Assembly: GCA_934435195.1 (NCBI GenBank)
Contig: CAKSAJ010000002.1
Location: 1-64,000 of the forward strand
Reading direction: 5' to 3'
DNA length: 64,000 bases
Source of the DNA: an uncultured Schaedlerella sp.
GTDB taxonomy: Bacteria; Bacillota; Clostridia; Lachnospirales; Lachnospiraceae
Shown: piece after piece, positions 51,077 to 60,696 of the stretch
How positions within the stretch are numbered: the first letter of the stretch is position 1
How the letters are laid out: each line of letters begins with the position of its first letter
Program-made: the position numbers and the translations under genes
The notes under the pieces: model-generated
Seen by the model: only the letters and a program-made list of their open reading frames with translations
What the model was told of the DNA's origin: nothing
Database searches by the model: none

Positions 51077-52015
51077 TTAGCAGAAAGCTTTCACTTTCTC
51101 ATAAATTCCATCTGTATCCAAACCATATTTCTTAAGCAGTTCTAATGCCGGTCCGGATTCTCCAAACACGTCATTCACACCAATCTTCAGAACTTTTGTT
51201 GGAGCTTTCTCTGAAAGCACATCACATACTGCACTTCCAAGTCCGCCGATCACAGAATGTTCTTCAACTGTAACTACTTTACCTGTCTCTTTTGCTGCTG
51301 AAACAATCAGGTCTTCGTCCAGAGGTTTGATTGTATGGATATTGATTACTTTCGCTTCAATTCCTTCTGCAGATAATCTCTCTGCTACTTCCAGACAATT
51401 TGCAACCGGAAGTCCACTGGCTACGATTGTAAGGTCTTTTCCTTCGCGAAGGACAACACCTTTGCCCATCTCAAATTTGTAATCTTCTCTGTCATTGATA
51501 ACCGGCACTGCCAGACGACCAAATCTCAAATAAACTGGTCCTTCATACTCATAAGCAGCTTTTACAGCAGCTCTTGCTTCTACATCATCGGATGGATTGA
51601 GAACAACCATTCCCGGAATTGAACGCATCAGTGCGATATCTTCGTTACACTGGTGAGTCGCTCCGTCTTCTCCTACAGAAATACCTGCATGAGTTGCTCC
51701 GATTTTTACATTTAAATGTGGATATGCAACAGAATTACGAATCTGTTCAAATGCACGTCCGGCTGCAAACATTGCAAAAGAACTTGCAAATGGAACCTTC
51801 CCTGCTGCTGCCAGTCCTGCTGCTACACCTACCATATTACCTTCTGCGATACCACAGTCGATATGTCTCTCCGGAAATTCTTTTTTGAACACACCAGTCT
51901 TTGTTGCTGCTGCCAGGTCGGCATCCAGAACAACTAAATTGTCATGTTCTTTACCAAGCTCAACTAAAGCATTACCATAACTATCTCTCGTTGCGATCTT
52001 CTTTACTTCTGACAT
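51077..52015 (-). CDS. Transketolase, C-terminal subunit
   Basis: 312 residues: pyrimidine-binding domain (VLDADLAAATKTGVFKKEFP; CGIAEGNMVGVAAGLAAAGK, with the catalytic Glu) and C-terminal transketolase domain (DLTIVASGLPVANCLEVAER; GKVVTVEEHSVIGGLGSAV). With the N-terminal subunit it forms a split transketolase moving two-carbon units between sugar phosphates; the split is normal in many Firmicutes and not a frameshift. It overlaps the upstream subunit by 13 bases. Confidence 0.92.
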   Translation of the reverse strand: MSEVKKIATRDSYGNALVELGKEHDNLVVLDADLAAATKTGVFKKEFPERHIDCGIAEGNMVGVAAGLAAAGKVPFASSFAMFAAGRAFEQIRNSVAYPHLNVKIGATHAGISVGEDGATHQCNEDIALMRSIPGMVVLNPSDDVEARAAVKAAYEYEGPVYLRFGRLAVPVINDREDYKFEMGKGVVLREGKDLTIVASGLPVANCLEVAERLSAEGIEAKVINIHTIKPLDEDLIVSAAKETGKVVTVEEHSVIGGLGSAVCDVLSEKAPTKVLKIGVNDVFGESGPALELLKKYGLDTDGIYEKVKAFC

Positions 52016-52839
52016 AATGCTTCACCTGCTTTCTCTAAATCTTCCATTGCGATCTTATATTCTTCATCGTTTGGAGCTTTTCCATGCCAGCCTACTGCAT
52101 TCTCCATGAAAGAAACACCTTTTCCTTTTGTTGTCTTTGCAATAATTGCTGTCGGCATTCCCTTTGTCTCGCGTGCTTCTTTCAAAGCTGCTGCGATCTC
52201 ATCCATATCATTACCGTTAATTGTAATTACATGGAAATTGAATGCTTCAAATTTCTTGTCGATTGGATATGGAGAGTTTACTTCTTCAATTGTTCCATCA
52301 ATCTGTAAATTATTATTATCTACGATCACAACCAGATTATCCAGTTTACGGGAACCTGCAAGCATAGATGCCTCCCATACCTGTCCTTCCTGAATTTCAC
52401 CATCTCCAAGAAGTGTATACACACGATAATCTTCATTAGACAATTTTGCAGCAAGGGCCATACCTACTGCAGCTGAAATTCCCTGTCCAAGTGAACCGGA
52501 TGACATATCTACACCTGGGATATGTTTCATATCCGGGTGTCCCTGCAGATAAGAACCTGTATGACGAAGTGTTTTCAAATCTTCTACAGGGAAATATCCT
52601 CTGTGTGCCAATGCAGAATACAATCCCGGTGCTGTGTGTCCTTTTGAAAGAACAAAACGATCACGGTCTGCTTTCTTAGGTTCTTTTGGGTCAATGTTCA
52701 TTTCTTCAAAATACAGATATGTAAAGATATCTGCTGCAGATAAAGATCCGCCCGGATGTCCGGCTTTTGCGCTATGTACAGCAGTCACGATTCCTTTACG
52801 GACTTCGTTGGCTGTTTTCATTAATTCTAATTTGTCCAT
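52003..52839 (-). CDS. Transketolase, N-terminal subunit
   Basis: 278 residues: thiamine-diphosphate binding domain with HSAKAGHPGGSLSAADIFTY, SKGHTAPGLYSAL and GDGEIQEGQVWEA (the GDG..N ThDP motif). AGGAGG six bases before the ATG at 52839 sets the start; the longer frame to 52893 is rejected. It follows transaldolase by about 90 nt, so the operon covers the non-oxidative pentose phosphate pathway, which should take in the xylulose-5-phosphate from the xylB operon. Confidence 0.92.
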   Translation of the reverse strand: MDKLELMKTANEVRKGIVTAVHSAKAGHPGGSLSAADIFTYLYFEEMNIDPKEPKKADRDRFVLSKGHTAPGLYSALAHRGYFPVEDLKTLRHTGSYLQGHPDMKHIPGVDMSSGSLGQGISAAVGMALAAKLSNEDYRVYTLLGDGEIQEGQVWEASMLAGSRKLDNLVVIVDNNNLQIDGTIEEVNSPYPIDKKFEAFNFHVITINGNDMDEIAAALKEARETKGMPTAIIAKTTKGKGVSFMENAVGWHGKAPNDEEYKIAMEDLEKAGEALCQK

Positions 52840-52930
52840 GAGACTCCTCCTGATTTTTATGTTCATACGTAACTGTATTATAATACAGCACAACTACAAA
52901 CCGCAAGTCTCTTTATGAGACTTGTTCAAC

Positions 52931-53584
52931 CTACTCACCAAATACTGCAATATAGTCTTTTTTGAATTTTTCAATTCCTGCATCTGTCAATGGATGATGT
53001 GTCATCTGCTCAATTACTGCATATGGTACTGTTGCAATATCAGCTCCTGCAAGAGCACAATCTGTTACATGGATTGGATTTCTTACACTTGCTGCAATAA
53101 TCTCTGTCTCAATTCCTGCAACTGCAAATATCTCTGCGATCTCTGCGATCAAATCTGTTCCTCTTGTAGAAATATCATCCAGTCTTCCAAGGAATGGTGA
53201 TACATATGTAGCACCTGCTCTTGCTGCAAGAAGTGCCTGGTTTGCAGAGAAGATCAATGTCACATTTGTCTTGATTCCCTCAGCTGTAAGAACTTTAACT
53301 GCTTTGAGTCCCTCTACTGTCATTGGAATCTTAACAACCATGTTTGGATGAATCTTCGCGATCTCACGACCTTCTGCGATCATACCCTCTGCATCTGTTG
53401 TAGTAGCTTTTACCTCTCCGCTGATTGGTCCGTCTACGATAGAAGCGATCTCAGCGATAACTTCTTCAAATACACGGCCCTCTTTTGCGATCAGAGATGG
53501 ATTTGTTGTAACTCCACAGATTACTCCCATATCATTTGCTTTTTTAATATCCTCTACTTTTGCTGTGTCAATAAAAAATTTCAT
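52931..53584 (-). CDS. Transaldolase / fructose-6-phosphate aldolase family
   Basis: 217-residue small transaldolase (TalC/MipB subfamily). KFFIDTAKVEDIKKANDMG, GVTTNPSLIAKEGR, the Schiff-base lysine in VVKIPMT, and SPFLGRLDDISTRG are clear. The subfamily includes both transaldolases and fructose-6-phosphate aldolases; the neighbouring transketolase favours transaldolase. AGGAGG eight bases before 53584 sets the start. Confidence 0.9.
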   Translation of the reverse strand: MKFFIDTAKVEDIKKANDMGVICGVTTNPSLIAKEGRVFEEVIAEIASIVDGPISGEVKATTTDAEGMIAEGREIAKIHPNMVVKIPMTVEGLKAVKVLTAEGIKTNVTLIFSANQALLAARAGATYVSPFLGRLDDISTRGTDLIAEIAEIFAVAGIETEIIAASVRNPIHVTDCALAGADIATVPYAVIEQMTHHPLTDAGIEKFKKDYIAVFGE

Positions 53585-53660
53585 GTCTTGTTCCTCCTTA
53601 AAATACAACCTGTTCACGAGATAGATTTTACAAATTTTTCATTTGCTCTCTTTACTTTCG

Positions 53661-53716
53661 ATTATAGTCATGAAAAACAAAACGGTCAATAGGCCGGAAA
53701 ATTATTAATAATTTTC
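53661..53716 (-). promoter_or_regulatory. Transaldolase promoter with upstream palindrome
   Basis: TTGACC (53684-53689), 17 nt, TATAAT (53661-53666). Seven bases upstream of the -35 lies the perfect 20-nt palindrome GAAAATTATTAATAATTTTC (53697-53716). Up to 53857 the DNA is very AT-rich with further ATTAAT-centred repeats and no gene. Confidence 0.65.
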
Positions 53717-53857
53717 GTCTGTTTATAAATTAATTTTATTAATAAAACTCAATTTATTTCATTGTTTATCTGCTCGCTATTTTTTAACTTAGCAGTTTTA
53801 TCCCCATAATTAAACTATATAGGAACTTTATTTTTATATCAATACTTTCTATTTGTA

Positions 53858-55015
53858 TTAATATTTATTAATATTTTTCTTTTTTGCATTAATTTTTGTT
53901 TTTTTACCCGGTGGATAAGATGTCGTCCCCCGCGCCACAAGCTGAGGCTCATATTCCACATGATAAATACTGAGCGGCTGGATTTCTCCATATTTCTGAT
54001 CAGCACTTTTTATCTTCTTCATTATAATATCACAGGCATCTCTGCCTTTATAAATGACAAAATGTTCTATCGTAGTTAAAGATAGTTTTCTCATTTTAGA
54101 AAACAGGGTATTATCACACCCCATAACTGACATATCATTTGGCACCTTGTATTTTTCGTCATAAAGTGCATCCAAAATCCCAAATGCGATCATATCATTC
54201 AGCCCTACGATTGCAGTCACATCTCCATGCTCCGCCAGTACTTCTTTTGTCAAATCATATCCGATACGATATTCCGAATCAATACCCGGTACATCCTGAT
54301 CAATAGATTCATTTGCAGACTTAATAACAACGCCATTTGCCAATCCGGCTTCACTGAACTCTTTTAAAAATCCTTCCACCCTCTTTGAACGTTGTTTTTG
54401 CCGCACTGTGAGCGGCGGCGCAATGTATGCCACTTTCTTATGTCCCAAATCTAACAAATGTCTCGCCATGATCCTGCCCAGTTTTAAATTATCAAGCTCC
54501 ACCGCATCAACTTCCAGTTTTTCATTCTGGTTATTGATAATTGCAAATGGAATTGTTTTTGATAATTCTTCTATCATTTCCAGATAACACCGGCTCGGAT
54601 TACAAGTATAAATCACGCCTCGCGGATTCAGCGACGACAACATTTTCAAATATTGTTCCTCCAGCACAAGACTGCGCTGCGTATTACAGACAAACAATCC
54701 ATATCCTTGTTCCGTTGCACGTGCTTCAATTCCCTGTAGCAACATCACATAATATGGATTGGTCAGATTCGGGCAAAATACTACCAGCAGTTTTTCTCTT
54801 CTGCTCTCCCTTTTCCGCTTTCGTTTCGGAAGCTCATACCCAAGTTCTTCTGCTGAGTGCTCCACCCTCTCTATTACTTCTCGGGAAAATGAGACATTAT
54901 ATTTCTTATTTAATACCATAGATACCGTTGCCTGCGATACTCCTGCACGTTTTGCCACATCTGAAGATGTTACTTTTTTTCCCAATTGCTTTACCTCACA
55001 GCTCTGTTCTGCCAT
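53858..55015 (-). CDS. LacI-family transcriptional regulator
   Basis: 385 residues: N-terminal helix-turn-helix (TSSDVAKRAGVSQATVSMVL) after a 14-residue extension, then a periplasmic-binding-like sensor (LLVVFCPNLTNPYYVMLLQG; AIVGLNDMIAFGILDALYDE). The basic C-terminal tail (KKTKINAKKKNINKY) is unusual. Its start overlaps the recR stop by 20 bases, so it may be transcribed from the dnaX-ebfC-recR operon. It lies directly before the transaldolase/transketolase operon, its likeliest target. Confidence 0.85.
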   Translation of the reverse strand: MAEQSCEVKQLGKKVTSSDVAKRAGVSQATVSMVLNKKYNVSFSREVIERVEHSAEELGYELPKRKRKRESRREKLLVVFCPNLTNPYYVMLLQGIEARATEQGYGLFVCNTQRSLVLEEQYLKMLSSLNPRGVIYTCNPSRCYLEMIEELSKTIPFAIINNQNEKLEVDAVELDNLKLGRIMARHLLDLGHKKVAYIAPPLTVRQKQRSKRVEGFLKEFSEAGLANGVVIKSANESIDQDVPGIDSEYRIGYDLTKEVLAEHGDVTAIVGLNDMIAFGILDALYDEKYKVPNDMSVMGCDNTLFSKMRKLSLTTIEHFVIYKGRDACDIIMKKIKSADQKYGEIQPLSIYHVEYEPQLVARGTTSYPPGKKTKINAKKKNINKY

Positions 55016-55592
55016 CCAGTGCTCTCAAAAGTGTCACTTCATCGATATATTCCAGATCACCTCCGACCGGAACACCGCTGGCAATCCGGCTGACTTTGAT
55101 TCCAACCGGCTTGATCAGTTTACTAATGTACATTGCTGTTGTTTCACCTTCTAGACTAGAGTTTGTCGCAATGATTACTTCATCAACATCCCCCTGAAGC
55201 CGAGCCATCAATTCTTTTAATTTAATATCTCCAGGTCCAATCCCAAGCATCGGTGAAATAGCTCCATGAAGCACGTGATATACGCCATTATACTTTCCGG
55301 TCTTCTCATATGCTGCCAAATCTCTCGGACTTTCAACTACCATGATCGTCTTATGATCTCGGTCTGGATTACTGCAGATTGGACATATCTCCCGATCTGT
55401 AAGAGTACAGCACTGTGCACAGTAGCGCACGTTATTACGTGCATCTACCATGGTTTTCGCAAGATTCTCTACCTGCTCTTTCGGCATATTAATAATATGA
55501 AACGCCAATCTCTGTGCTGACTTTGCACCGATTCCCGGAAGTCTTGAAAACTCTTCGATCAACCGGCTGATCTGATTACTATAATATTCCAT
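54996..55592 (-). CDS. recR: Recombination mediator RecR
   Basis: 198 residues. Helix-hairpin-helix SRLPGIGAKSAQRLAFHI, four-Cys zinc finger CAQCCTLTDREICPIC, and Toprim domain MVVESPRDLAAYEKTG. It works with RecFO in gap repair. Shares one base with the end of ebfC; standard dnaX-ebfC-recR order. Confidence 0.95.
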   Translation of the reverse strand: MEYYSNQISRLIEEFSRLPGIGAKSAQRLAFHIINMPKEQVENLAKTMVDARNNVRYCAQCCTLTDREICPICSNPDRDHKTIMVVESPRDLAAYEKTGKYNGVYHVLHGAISPMLGIGPGDIKLKELMARLQGDVDEVIIATNSSLEGETTAMYISKLIKPVGIKVSRIASGVPVGGDLEYIDEVTLLRALDGRTEL

Positions 55593-55945
55593 TAAAATAA
55601 CCCCGGCATTCCGCCGCCAAGTCCACCTGTCAATTTAGACATTGCAGCACCTGATTCTTCATCCACTTTGCGAAGTGCTTCGTTCGTTGCTGCAACGATC
55701 AAATCTTCTAACATTTCAATGTCATCCGGATCCACTACTTCTTCAGACAGTTTCACTCTGACTACTTCTCTCTTGCCAGACATTGTCACTTCCACAGCTG
55801 AGCCTCCGGCTGTTGCTGTAAACTCTTTTGTCTCCATCTCTTTTGCCTGCTCTTCCATCTGACGCTGCATCTTCTGAGCCTGCTTCATTAAATTTGCCAT
55901 ATTCCCCGGCATTCCGCCACCTGGGAAACCACCACGTTTTGCCAT
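55592..55945 (-). CDS. Nucleoid-associated protein YbaB/EbfC
   Basis: 117 residues. Gly/Met-rich N-terminus, then MANLMKQAQKMQRQMEEQAK, the conserved TATAGGSAVEVTMSGKREVV and LEDLIVAATNEALRKVDEES. DNA-binding dimer near replication/repair genes. GGAGG seven bases before 55945 sets the start. Confidence 0.93.
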   Translation of the reverse strand: MAKRGGFPGGGMPGNMANLMKQAQKMQRQMEEQAKEMETKEFTATAGGSAVEVTMSGKREVVRVKLSEEVVDPDDIEMLEDLIVAATNEALRKVDEESGAAMSKLTGGLGGGMPGLF

Positions 55946-55947
55946 GA

Positions 55948-57552
55948 TCAATCCTCCACTGTTATTTCCATGTTAATTACTTTTTCCATGTGTTTTTCTA
56001 AATCTACAAATGTATCTTCAAATCTTCGCCCGTCATCTAACTGACGCACTTCAACTTCAACCTTCTTGCCGATTCTCTGCTCGATCACCGACTCAATCTC
56101 TTGCTTATGATCTTCCCGCTTCACACTTTCCGCTGCAATACTATCAGACAGAACAATCAATAACCGATTATCTCCTCCCAGACTTAATCTCGCCTGCTTC
56201 AGATAAATACTAGTCGGTGCAGACACCTCATCTGCAATAGAACGGAAATTTTGCACCACCTTCTGTATTTCCTCCGGTACTGCATCCGGCAGCTCCGGTT
56301 TCGGCTGACTTTTTCTTGAAGATGCGTTCGTACTCCCTGCTATGCCATTGACCTCAGACGCATTGACGTACACTACTTTCTCCTGTACAGCTTCCAGTTC
56401 ACGCTCTAATCGGTCTTCCACCGCGCGAATTCGATCCAGCAAACTATCTGTATTCACTTCCATCGCCGGTGTACATAACTTAATCAACGCTACTTCCAAG
56501 AGCACCCTCTTCTGTGTCGCATATTTCATCTGACCGGATAATTCCGAAAAAATACGGATATAGCGAAGCAGTGTATCCACTTCTATCATCTGTGCTTCTT
56601 CTTTTAACTGCTGAAGATTTTCCGAAGATACATCCAGAACATCTTCCATATTATCAGAAGTCTTAACGAGAAGCAAGTTACGAAGATACCAGGTGAAATC
56701 CGCCGTCAATTGCGAAAGCTCTCTCCCTTGCATTACCAGTTCTTCCACCGTATCCAAAACCTTAGGAACATCTCTCGCTATAATGTTACGAAGCAAACGG
56801 CTGAAGACATCGGTATCCACTGCACCAAGTACTTCCAAAACATTATCATACGTCAGCCTCTGCCCCAGATAAAATGCAATACACTGATCCAGAAGACTCA
56901 ACGCATCACGCATCGAACCGTCTGCAGCCTTGGCAATATATCGTATTGCTTTCTGCTCAACATCCACCTGTTCAATTTCCATCAGATCATTCATTCGACC
57001 TGCAATTGTATCAATCGTAATTCGATGAAAATCATAATGCTGGCATCGAGATAAAATTGTGATTGGAATCTTATGAACCTCCGTTGTTGCCAAAATAAAT
57101 ATCACATACTCCGGCGGTTCCTCCAACGTCTTCAAAAGTGCATTAAATGCTCCGATAGACAACATATGCACCTCATCAATAATGTAAACCTTGAAGCGGC
57201 CTTCCGTTGGACGATACGCCACTTCCTCACGGATCTCTCGAATATTATCCACACCATTGTTAGATGCCGCATCAATCTCAATCACATTCATCGATGTACC
57301 GGCTGCAATCGCCTTGCACATCGCACACTCTCCGCATGGACTTCCATCCACCGGATGTTCACAATTCACCGCCTTGGCAAATATCTTTGCCACAGTCGTC
57401 TTTCCTGTTCCACGAGTTCCGCAAAATAGATACGCATGTCCGATACGGTCTGCCTTAATCTGATTCTGTAATGTCTTTATAATATGATCCTGACCCTTTA
57501 CATCCTCAAATGTAGTCGGACGGAACTTTCTGTATAATGCCGTATATGACAT
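55948..57552 (-). CDS. dnaX: DNA polymerase III gamma/tau subunit
   Basis: 534 residues, clamp-loader ATPase. Walker A GTRGTGKTTVAKIF, zinc-binding Cys set (CEHPVDGSPCGECAMC), Walker B VYIIDEVHMLS, sensor LATTEVHKIPITILSRCQ. A shorter tau-like tail follows. The stop is two bases before the ebfC ATG. RBS GAGGTG precedes the start. I did not find a clear slippery frameshift site for a gamma form. Confidence 0.95.
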   Translation of the reverse strand: MSYTALYRKFRPTTFEDVKGQDHIIKTLQNQIKADRIGHAYLFCGTRGTGKTTVAKIFAKAVNCEHPVDGSPCGECAMCKAIAAGTSMNVIEIDAASNNGVDNIREIREEVAYRPTEGRFKVYIIDEVHMLSIGAFNALLKTLEEPPEYVIFILATTEVHKIPITILSRCQHYDFHRITIDTIAGRMNDLMEIEQVDVEQKAIRYIAKAADGSMRDALSLLDQCIAFYLGQRLTYDNVLEVLGAVDTDVFSRLLRNIIARDVPKVLDTVEELVMQGRELSQLTADFTWYLRNLLLVKTSDNMEDVLDVSSENLQQLKEEAQMIEVDTLLRYIRIFSELSGQMKYATQKRVLLEVALIKLCTPAMEVNTDSLLDRIRAVEDRLERELEAVQEKVVYVNASEVNGIAGSTNASSRKSQPKPELPDAVPEEIQKVVQNFRSIADEVSAPTSIYLKQARLSLGGDNRLLIVLSDSIAAESVKREDHKQEIESVIEQRIGKKVEVEVRQLDDGRRFEDTFVDLEKHMEKVINMEITVED

Positions 57553-57611
57553 GAATCACACCTCTTTGTTTCTACTTATTTTTTGAAAATATCCTGTCAC
57601 AGACTATCTCA

Positions 57612-58688
57612 TTATTCATCTCCGAAGCTGATTCCAATCGTTTTTGCTTCCTGAATAAAACTACATTTTGGATCGACATACTTCAGCTTTCCGGCAACCT
57701 CTTCCAACGGAACCTTTGTAATCTCTCCGTCACGCATTGCTACCATATATCCATATTCCTGATTTAAAATCAACTCCGCTGCCTTAGCTCCGACTCTTGT
57801 TGCAAATACACGATCGTATGCACATGGTGAACCACCGCGCTGTGTATGTCCCGGAACTGTAATTCGAACCTCTTTATCTGTTGTCTGCTCAATCTGTTCA
57901 GCTAACTCGTATGCAATAGAAGGATATTTTCTCTTTGCAAGCTTCTCTTTATACTCTTTCTTCTTCAGCTTCGCATCTTCTTTTGAAATCGCACCTTCCG
58001 CTACCGCAAGAATCGTAAATTTCTTCCCTGCCTTTGTACGTTTCTGAATCACATCAGAAATCACCTTTATATCATATGGAATTTCCGGAAGAAGAATAAT
58101 ATCAGCTCCGCCTGCAATTCCTGCATGCAATGTAACGTGACCTACTTTATGACCCATTACCTCAATGATAAATACTCTGCTGTGTGATGTTGCAGTTGTG
58201 TGAATGCGGTCAATTGTATCTGTCGCAATATCTACTGCACTCTGGAATCCAAAAGTCATATCTGTTCCCCAGAGATCGTTATCAATTGTTTTTGGTAAAG
58301 TTACTACATTCAGCCCTTCCTCGCGAAGCAGGTTTGCTGTCTTATGTGTTCCATTACCACCAAGAATCACAAGACAATTCAGGTTCAGCTTGTGATATGT
58401 GTGCTTCATAGCTTCAACCTTATCAAGACCATTGGCATCCGGCACACGCATCAATTTAAACGGCTGTCTCGATGTTCCAAGAATCGTACCTCCACGTGTC
58501 AGAATTCCTGAAAAATCTTTCGGAGTCAACATGCTAAAATCACCATATATCAATCCTTTATATCCATCTTGAAAACCATAAATCTCTACATCATCACGCT
58601 TTGTGCAGATTCCTTTCACAACTCCACGCATCGCTGCGTTCAGTGCCTGACAATCTCCACCACTTGTCAACATTCCAATTCTAAGCAT
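57612..58688 (-). CDS. 6-phosphofructokinase, G104/K124-type
   Basis: 358 residues, phosphorylates fructose-6-phosphate. TSGGDCQALNAAMRG, LGGNGTHKTANLL and PKTIDNDLWGTDMTFGFQSA are the donor and substrate motifs. Relative to E. coli PfkA, the Gly104 position is Gly (as in ATP enzymes), but the Gly124 position is Lys (as in pyrophosphate enzymes), and Asp103 is Asn. This mixed class cannot be assigned to ATP or PPi by eye. AGGAGG precedes the start. Between dnaX and phosphohexomutase genes. Confidence 0.9.
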   Translation of the reverse strand: MLRIGMLTSGGDCQALNAAMRGVVKGICTKRDDVEIYGFQDGYKGLIYGDFSMLTPKDFSGILTRGGTILGTSRQPFKLMRVPDANGLDKVEAMKHTYHKLNLNCLVILGGNGTHKTANLLREEGLNVVTLPKTIDNDLWGTDMTFGFQSAVDIATDTIDRIHTTATSHSRVFIIEVMGHKVGHVTLHAGIAGGADIILLPEIPYDIKVISDVIQKRTKAGKKFTILAVAEGAISKEDAKLKKKEYKEKLAKRKYPSIAYELAEQIEQTTDKEVRITVPGHTQRGGSPCAYDRVFATRVGAKAAELILNQEYGYMVAMRDGEITKVPLEEVAGKLKYVDPKCSFIQEAKTIGISFGDE

Positions 58689-58746
58689 AGTATTTATCCT
58701 CCTTGCTGAAAAAACTTTTGCATACTGTATTTATTTTAGCATAAAT

Positions 58747-58800
58747 AAATGAGACTATAAAGAAAAATCTCATCGATCACATTTCCCCATAGTCTCATTA
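58747..58800 (-). terminator. Stem-loop after the phosphohexomutase gene
   Basis: ATGAGACTAT (58749-58758) and ATAGTCTCAT (58789-58798) pair across a 30-nt loop containing a second ATGAGAT-like segment; a T/A-rich tail follows on the minus strand. Confidence 0.6.
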
Positions 58801-58826
58801 TTTTATTCTATCACTTTTTTAACTTT

Positions 58827-60509
58827 TTATTTCATGATTGGTTTTAAAGCCTCAGACAACTTATCTTTCTCTGCCTGTGCTTCCTCAAGATTTTTACCGA
58901 GTGTTGTGTAGTAAATCTTAATCTTAGGTTCTGTTCCTGAAGGACGAACAATAACTGTCTCGTTATTTTCCAATTTGTAAATAAGAACATTCGCAGCCGG
59001 AAGTCCTGTCTCTTCTGGTTTCTTGTAGTCTGTAACATTCACAACCTTATATCCTGCAATCTCCTCAAGCGGTTTCTCTCTTAAGCCTTGCATGATACCA
59101 GCCATCTGATCCATACCACTAAGTCCCGGGAACTCAAAACTATCAATCTGGTTCAGATAACGGCCATATTCAGAATAAATTTCTTCCATTCTCTGTTTCA
59201 GAGAACTTCCAATACTTCTGTAATATGCTGCCATCTCACAAATCAGCATAGAACCGATGATTGCATCCTTATCACGAACATATGGACCAGCCAGATATCC
59301 ATAACTCTCTTCAAATCCAAAGATAAAGCGATCAACTTCTCCTGCTGCTTCAAGTCCTGCGATCTGATCTCCGATCCATTTAAATCCTGTCAAAACACTT
59401 CGAAGCTCAACACCATAATGCTCTGCAACAGCATCAGCAAGAGGCGTAGATACGATAGATTTTACCGCTACCGGATTCTCAGGCATTGTACCCTTTTCAA
59501 TACGGCCTGCACAAATATAATCAAGAAGAAGAACTCCAACTTCATTACCAGTAACCAATTCATACGAACCATCCGGACACTTCATAGCAATGCCGACACG
59601 GTCTGCATCCGGGTCAGTTGCAAGCATCAAATCTGCACCTGTCTCTTTTGCAAGATTCAGCCCCTTCTCAAGAGCTTCAAAAATCTCCGGGTTTGGATAA
59701 CTGCATGTTGTAAAATATCCATTTGGATATTCCTGTTCAGGAACGATTGTAATATCTGTAATTCCGATATCTTTTAAAATCTGTGTAACCGGAACTAATC
59801 CAGAACCATTAAGTGGACTATATACAAGCTTCAGTCCTGCTGTCTTGCAAAGACCCGGACGAACCTGTCTCTCTTCGATTGCATCATACAATGCTCTCTT
59901 GCAATCATCACCGACAAAGCGAATCAGACCTTCTTCAACACCCTGTGCAAATGGCATATATTTCGCACCTGTTAATACATCTGTCTTCTGAATCTCATCG
60001 TATACGATAGCTGCAGCATCATCTGTCATCTGGCAACCATCCGGACCATATGCTTTATATCCGTTATATTTTGCCGGGTTATGAGAAGCTGTCACCATGA
60101 CACCTGCATTACAGTTATAATAACGAGTTGCAAAAGAAAGTGCCGGAACAGGCATCAACGCATCATAAATGCGAACCTTAATTCCATTTGCTGCCAATAC
60201 ACTTGCTGCATTCTTCGCGAACACATCACTCTTGATACGGCTGTCATAACTAATTGCAACAGTCTGAGTTCCGCCCTGAGTTTTTACCCAGTTAGCAAGT
60301 CCCTGTGTTGCCTGACGTACAACATAGATATTCATTCTGTTTGTACCGGCTCCAAGAACCCCGCGAAGTCCTGCAGTTCCAAACTTAAGAGCAACTGCAA
60401 AACGCTCCTTAATCTCGTCATCATTTCCTTCAATTTTTGTCAGCTCCGGCTTCAGATCTGCGTCCTCCAGATCAGCCTCCATCCAACGTTTGTAATCATC
60501 CTGATACAT
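58827..60509 (-). CDS. Phosphoglucomutase/phosphomannomutase family
   Basis: 560-residue alpha-D-phosphohexomutase, interconverting hexose-1- and hexose-6-phosphates. Catalytic serine loop VMVTASHNPAKYNGYKAYG, metal loop ATDPDADRVGIA, sugar loop GFEESYGYLAG, phosphate loop VRPSGTEPKIKIYY. The long form typical of Firmicutes PgcA. It would turn glucose-1-phosphate (made from galactose-1-phosphate of the GH112 reaction through the Leloir pathway) into glucose-6-phosphate. Confidence 0.93.
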   Translation of the reverse strand: MYQDDYKRWMEADLEDADLKPELTKIEGNDDEIKERFAVALKFGTAGLRGVLGAGTNRMNIYVVRQATQGLANWVKTQGGTQTVAISYDSRIKSDVFAKNAASVLAANGIKVRIYDALMPVPALSFATRYYNCNAGVMVTASHNPAKYNGYKAYGPDGCQMTDDAAAIVYDEIQKTDVLTGAKYMPFAQGVEEGLIRFVGDDCKRALYDAIEERQVRPGLCKTAGLKLVYSPLNGSGLVPVTQILKDIGITDITIVPEQEYPNGYFTTCSYPNPEIFEALEKGLNLAKETGADLMLATDPDADRVGIAMKCPDGSYELVTGNEVGVLLLDYICAGRIEKGTMPENPVAVKSIVSTPLADAVAEHYGVELRSVLTGFKWIGDQIAGLEAAGEVDRFIFGFEESYGYLAGPYVRDKDAIIGSMLICEMAAYYRSIGSSLKQRMEEIYSEYGRYLNQIDSFEFPGLSGMDQMAGIMQGLREKPLEEIAGYKVVNVTDYKKPEETGLPAANVLIYKLENNETVIVRPSGTEPKIKIYYTTLGKNLEEAQAEKDKLSEALKPIMK

Positions 60510-60696
60510 TTTCTATCACTCCTGACTCTTCTTCATTTTAATTTTTCCCTTATGTAAAAAAACTAATTTAAATATACCATATTTGAGTTAATACAGCAAT
60601 TGGGAAAGGGAAGTTTTTCAAAAAATATACAATATTATTACAATTTTCAAACTATATTATATTTTTTGAAAATTGTAATTTTTATGGTTGCTATAG

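Noticed and set aside
51077..52839. Frameshifted transketolase
   Set aside because: Two-subunit transketolase is a normal gene arrangement in many Firmicutes, and each gene has its own ribosome site.
55948..57552. Programmed frameshift in dnaX
   Set aside because: No A-rich slippery heptamer with a following stem-loop could be identified by eye in the expected region.
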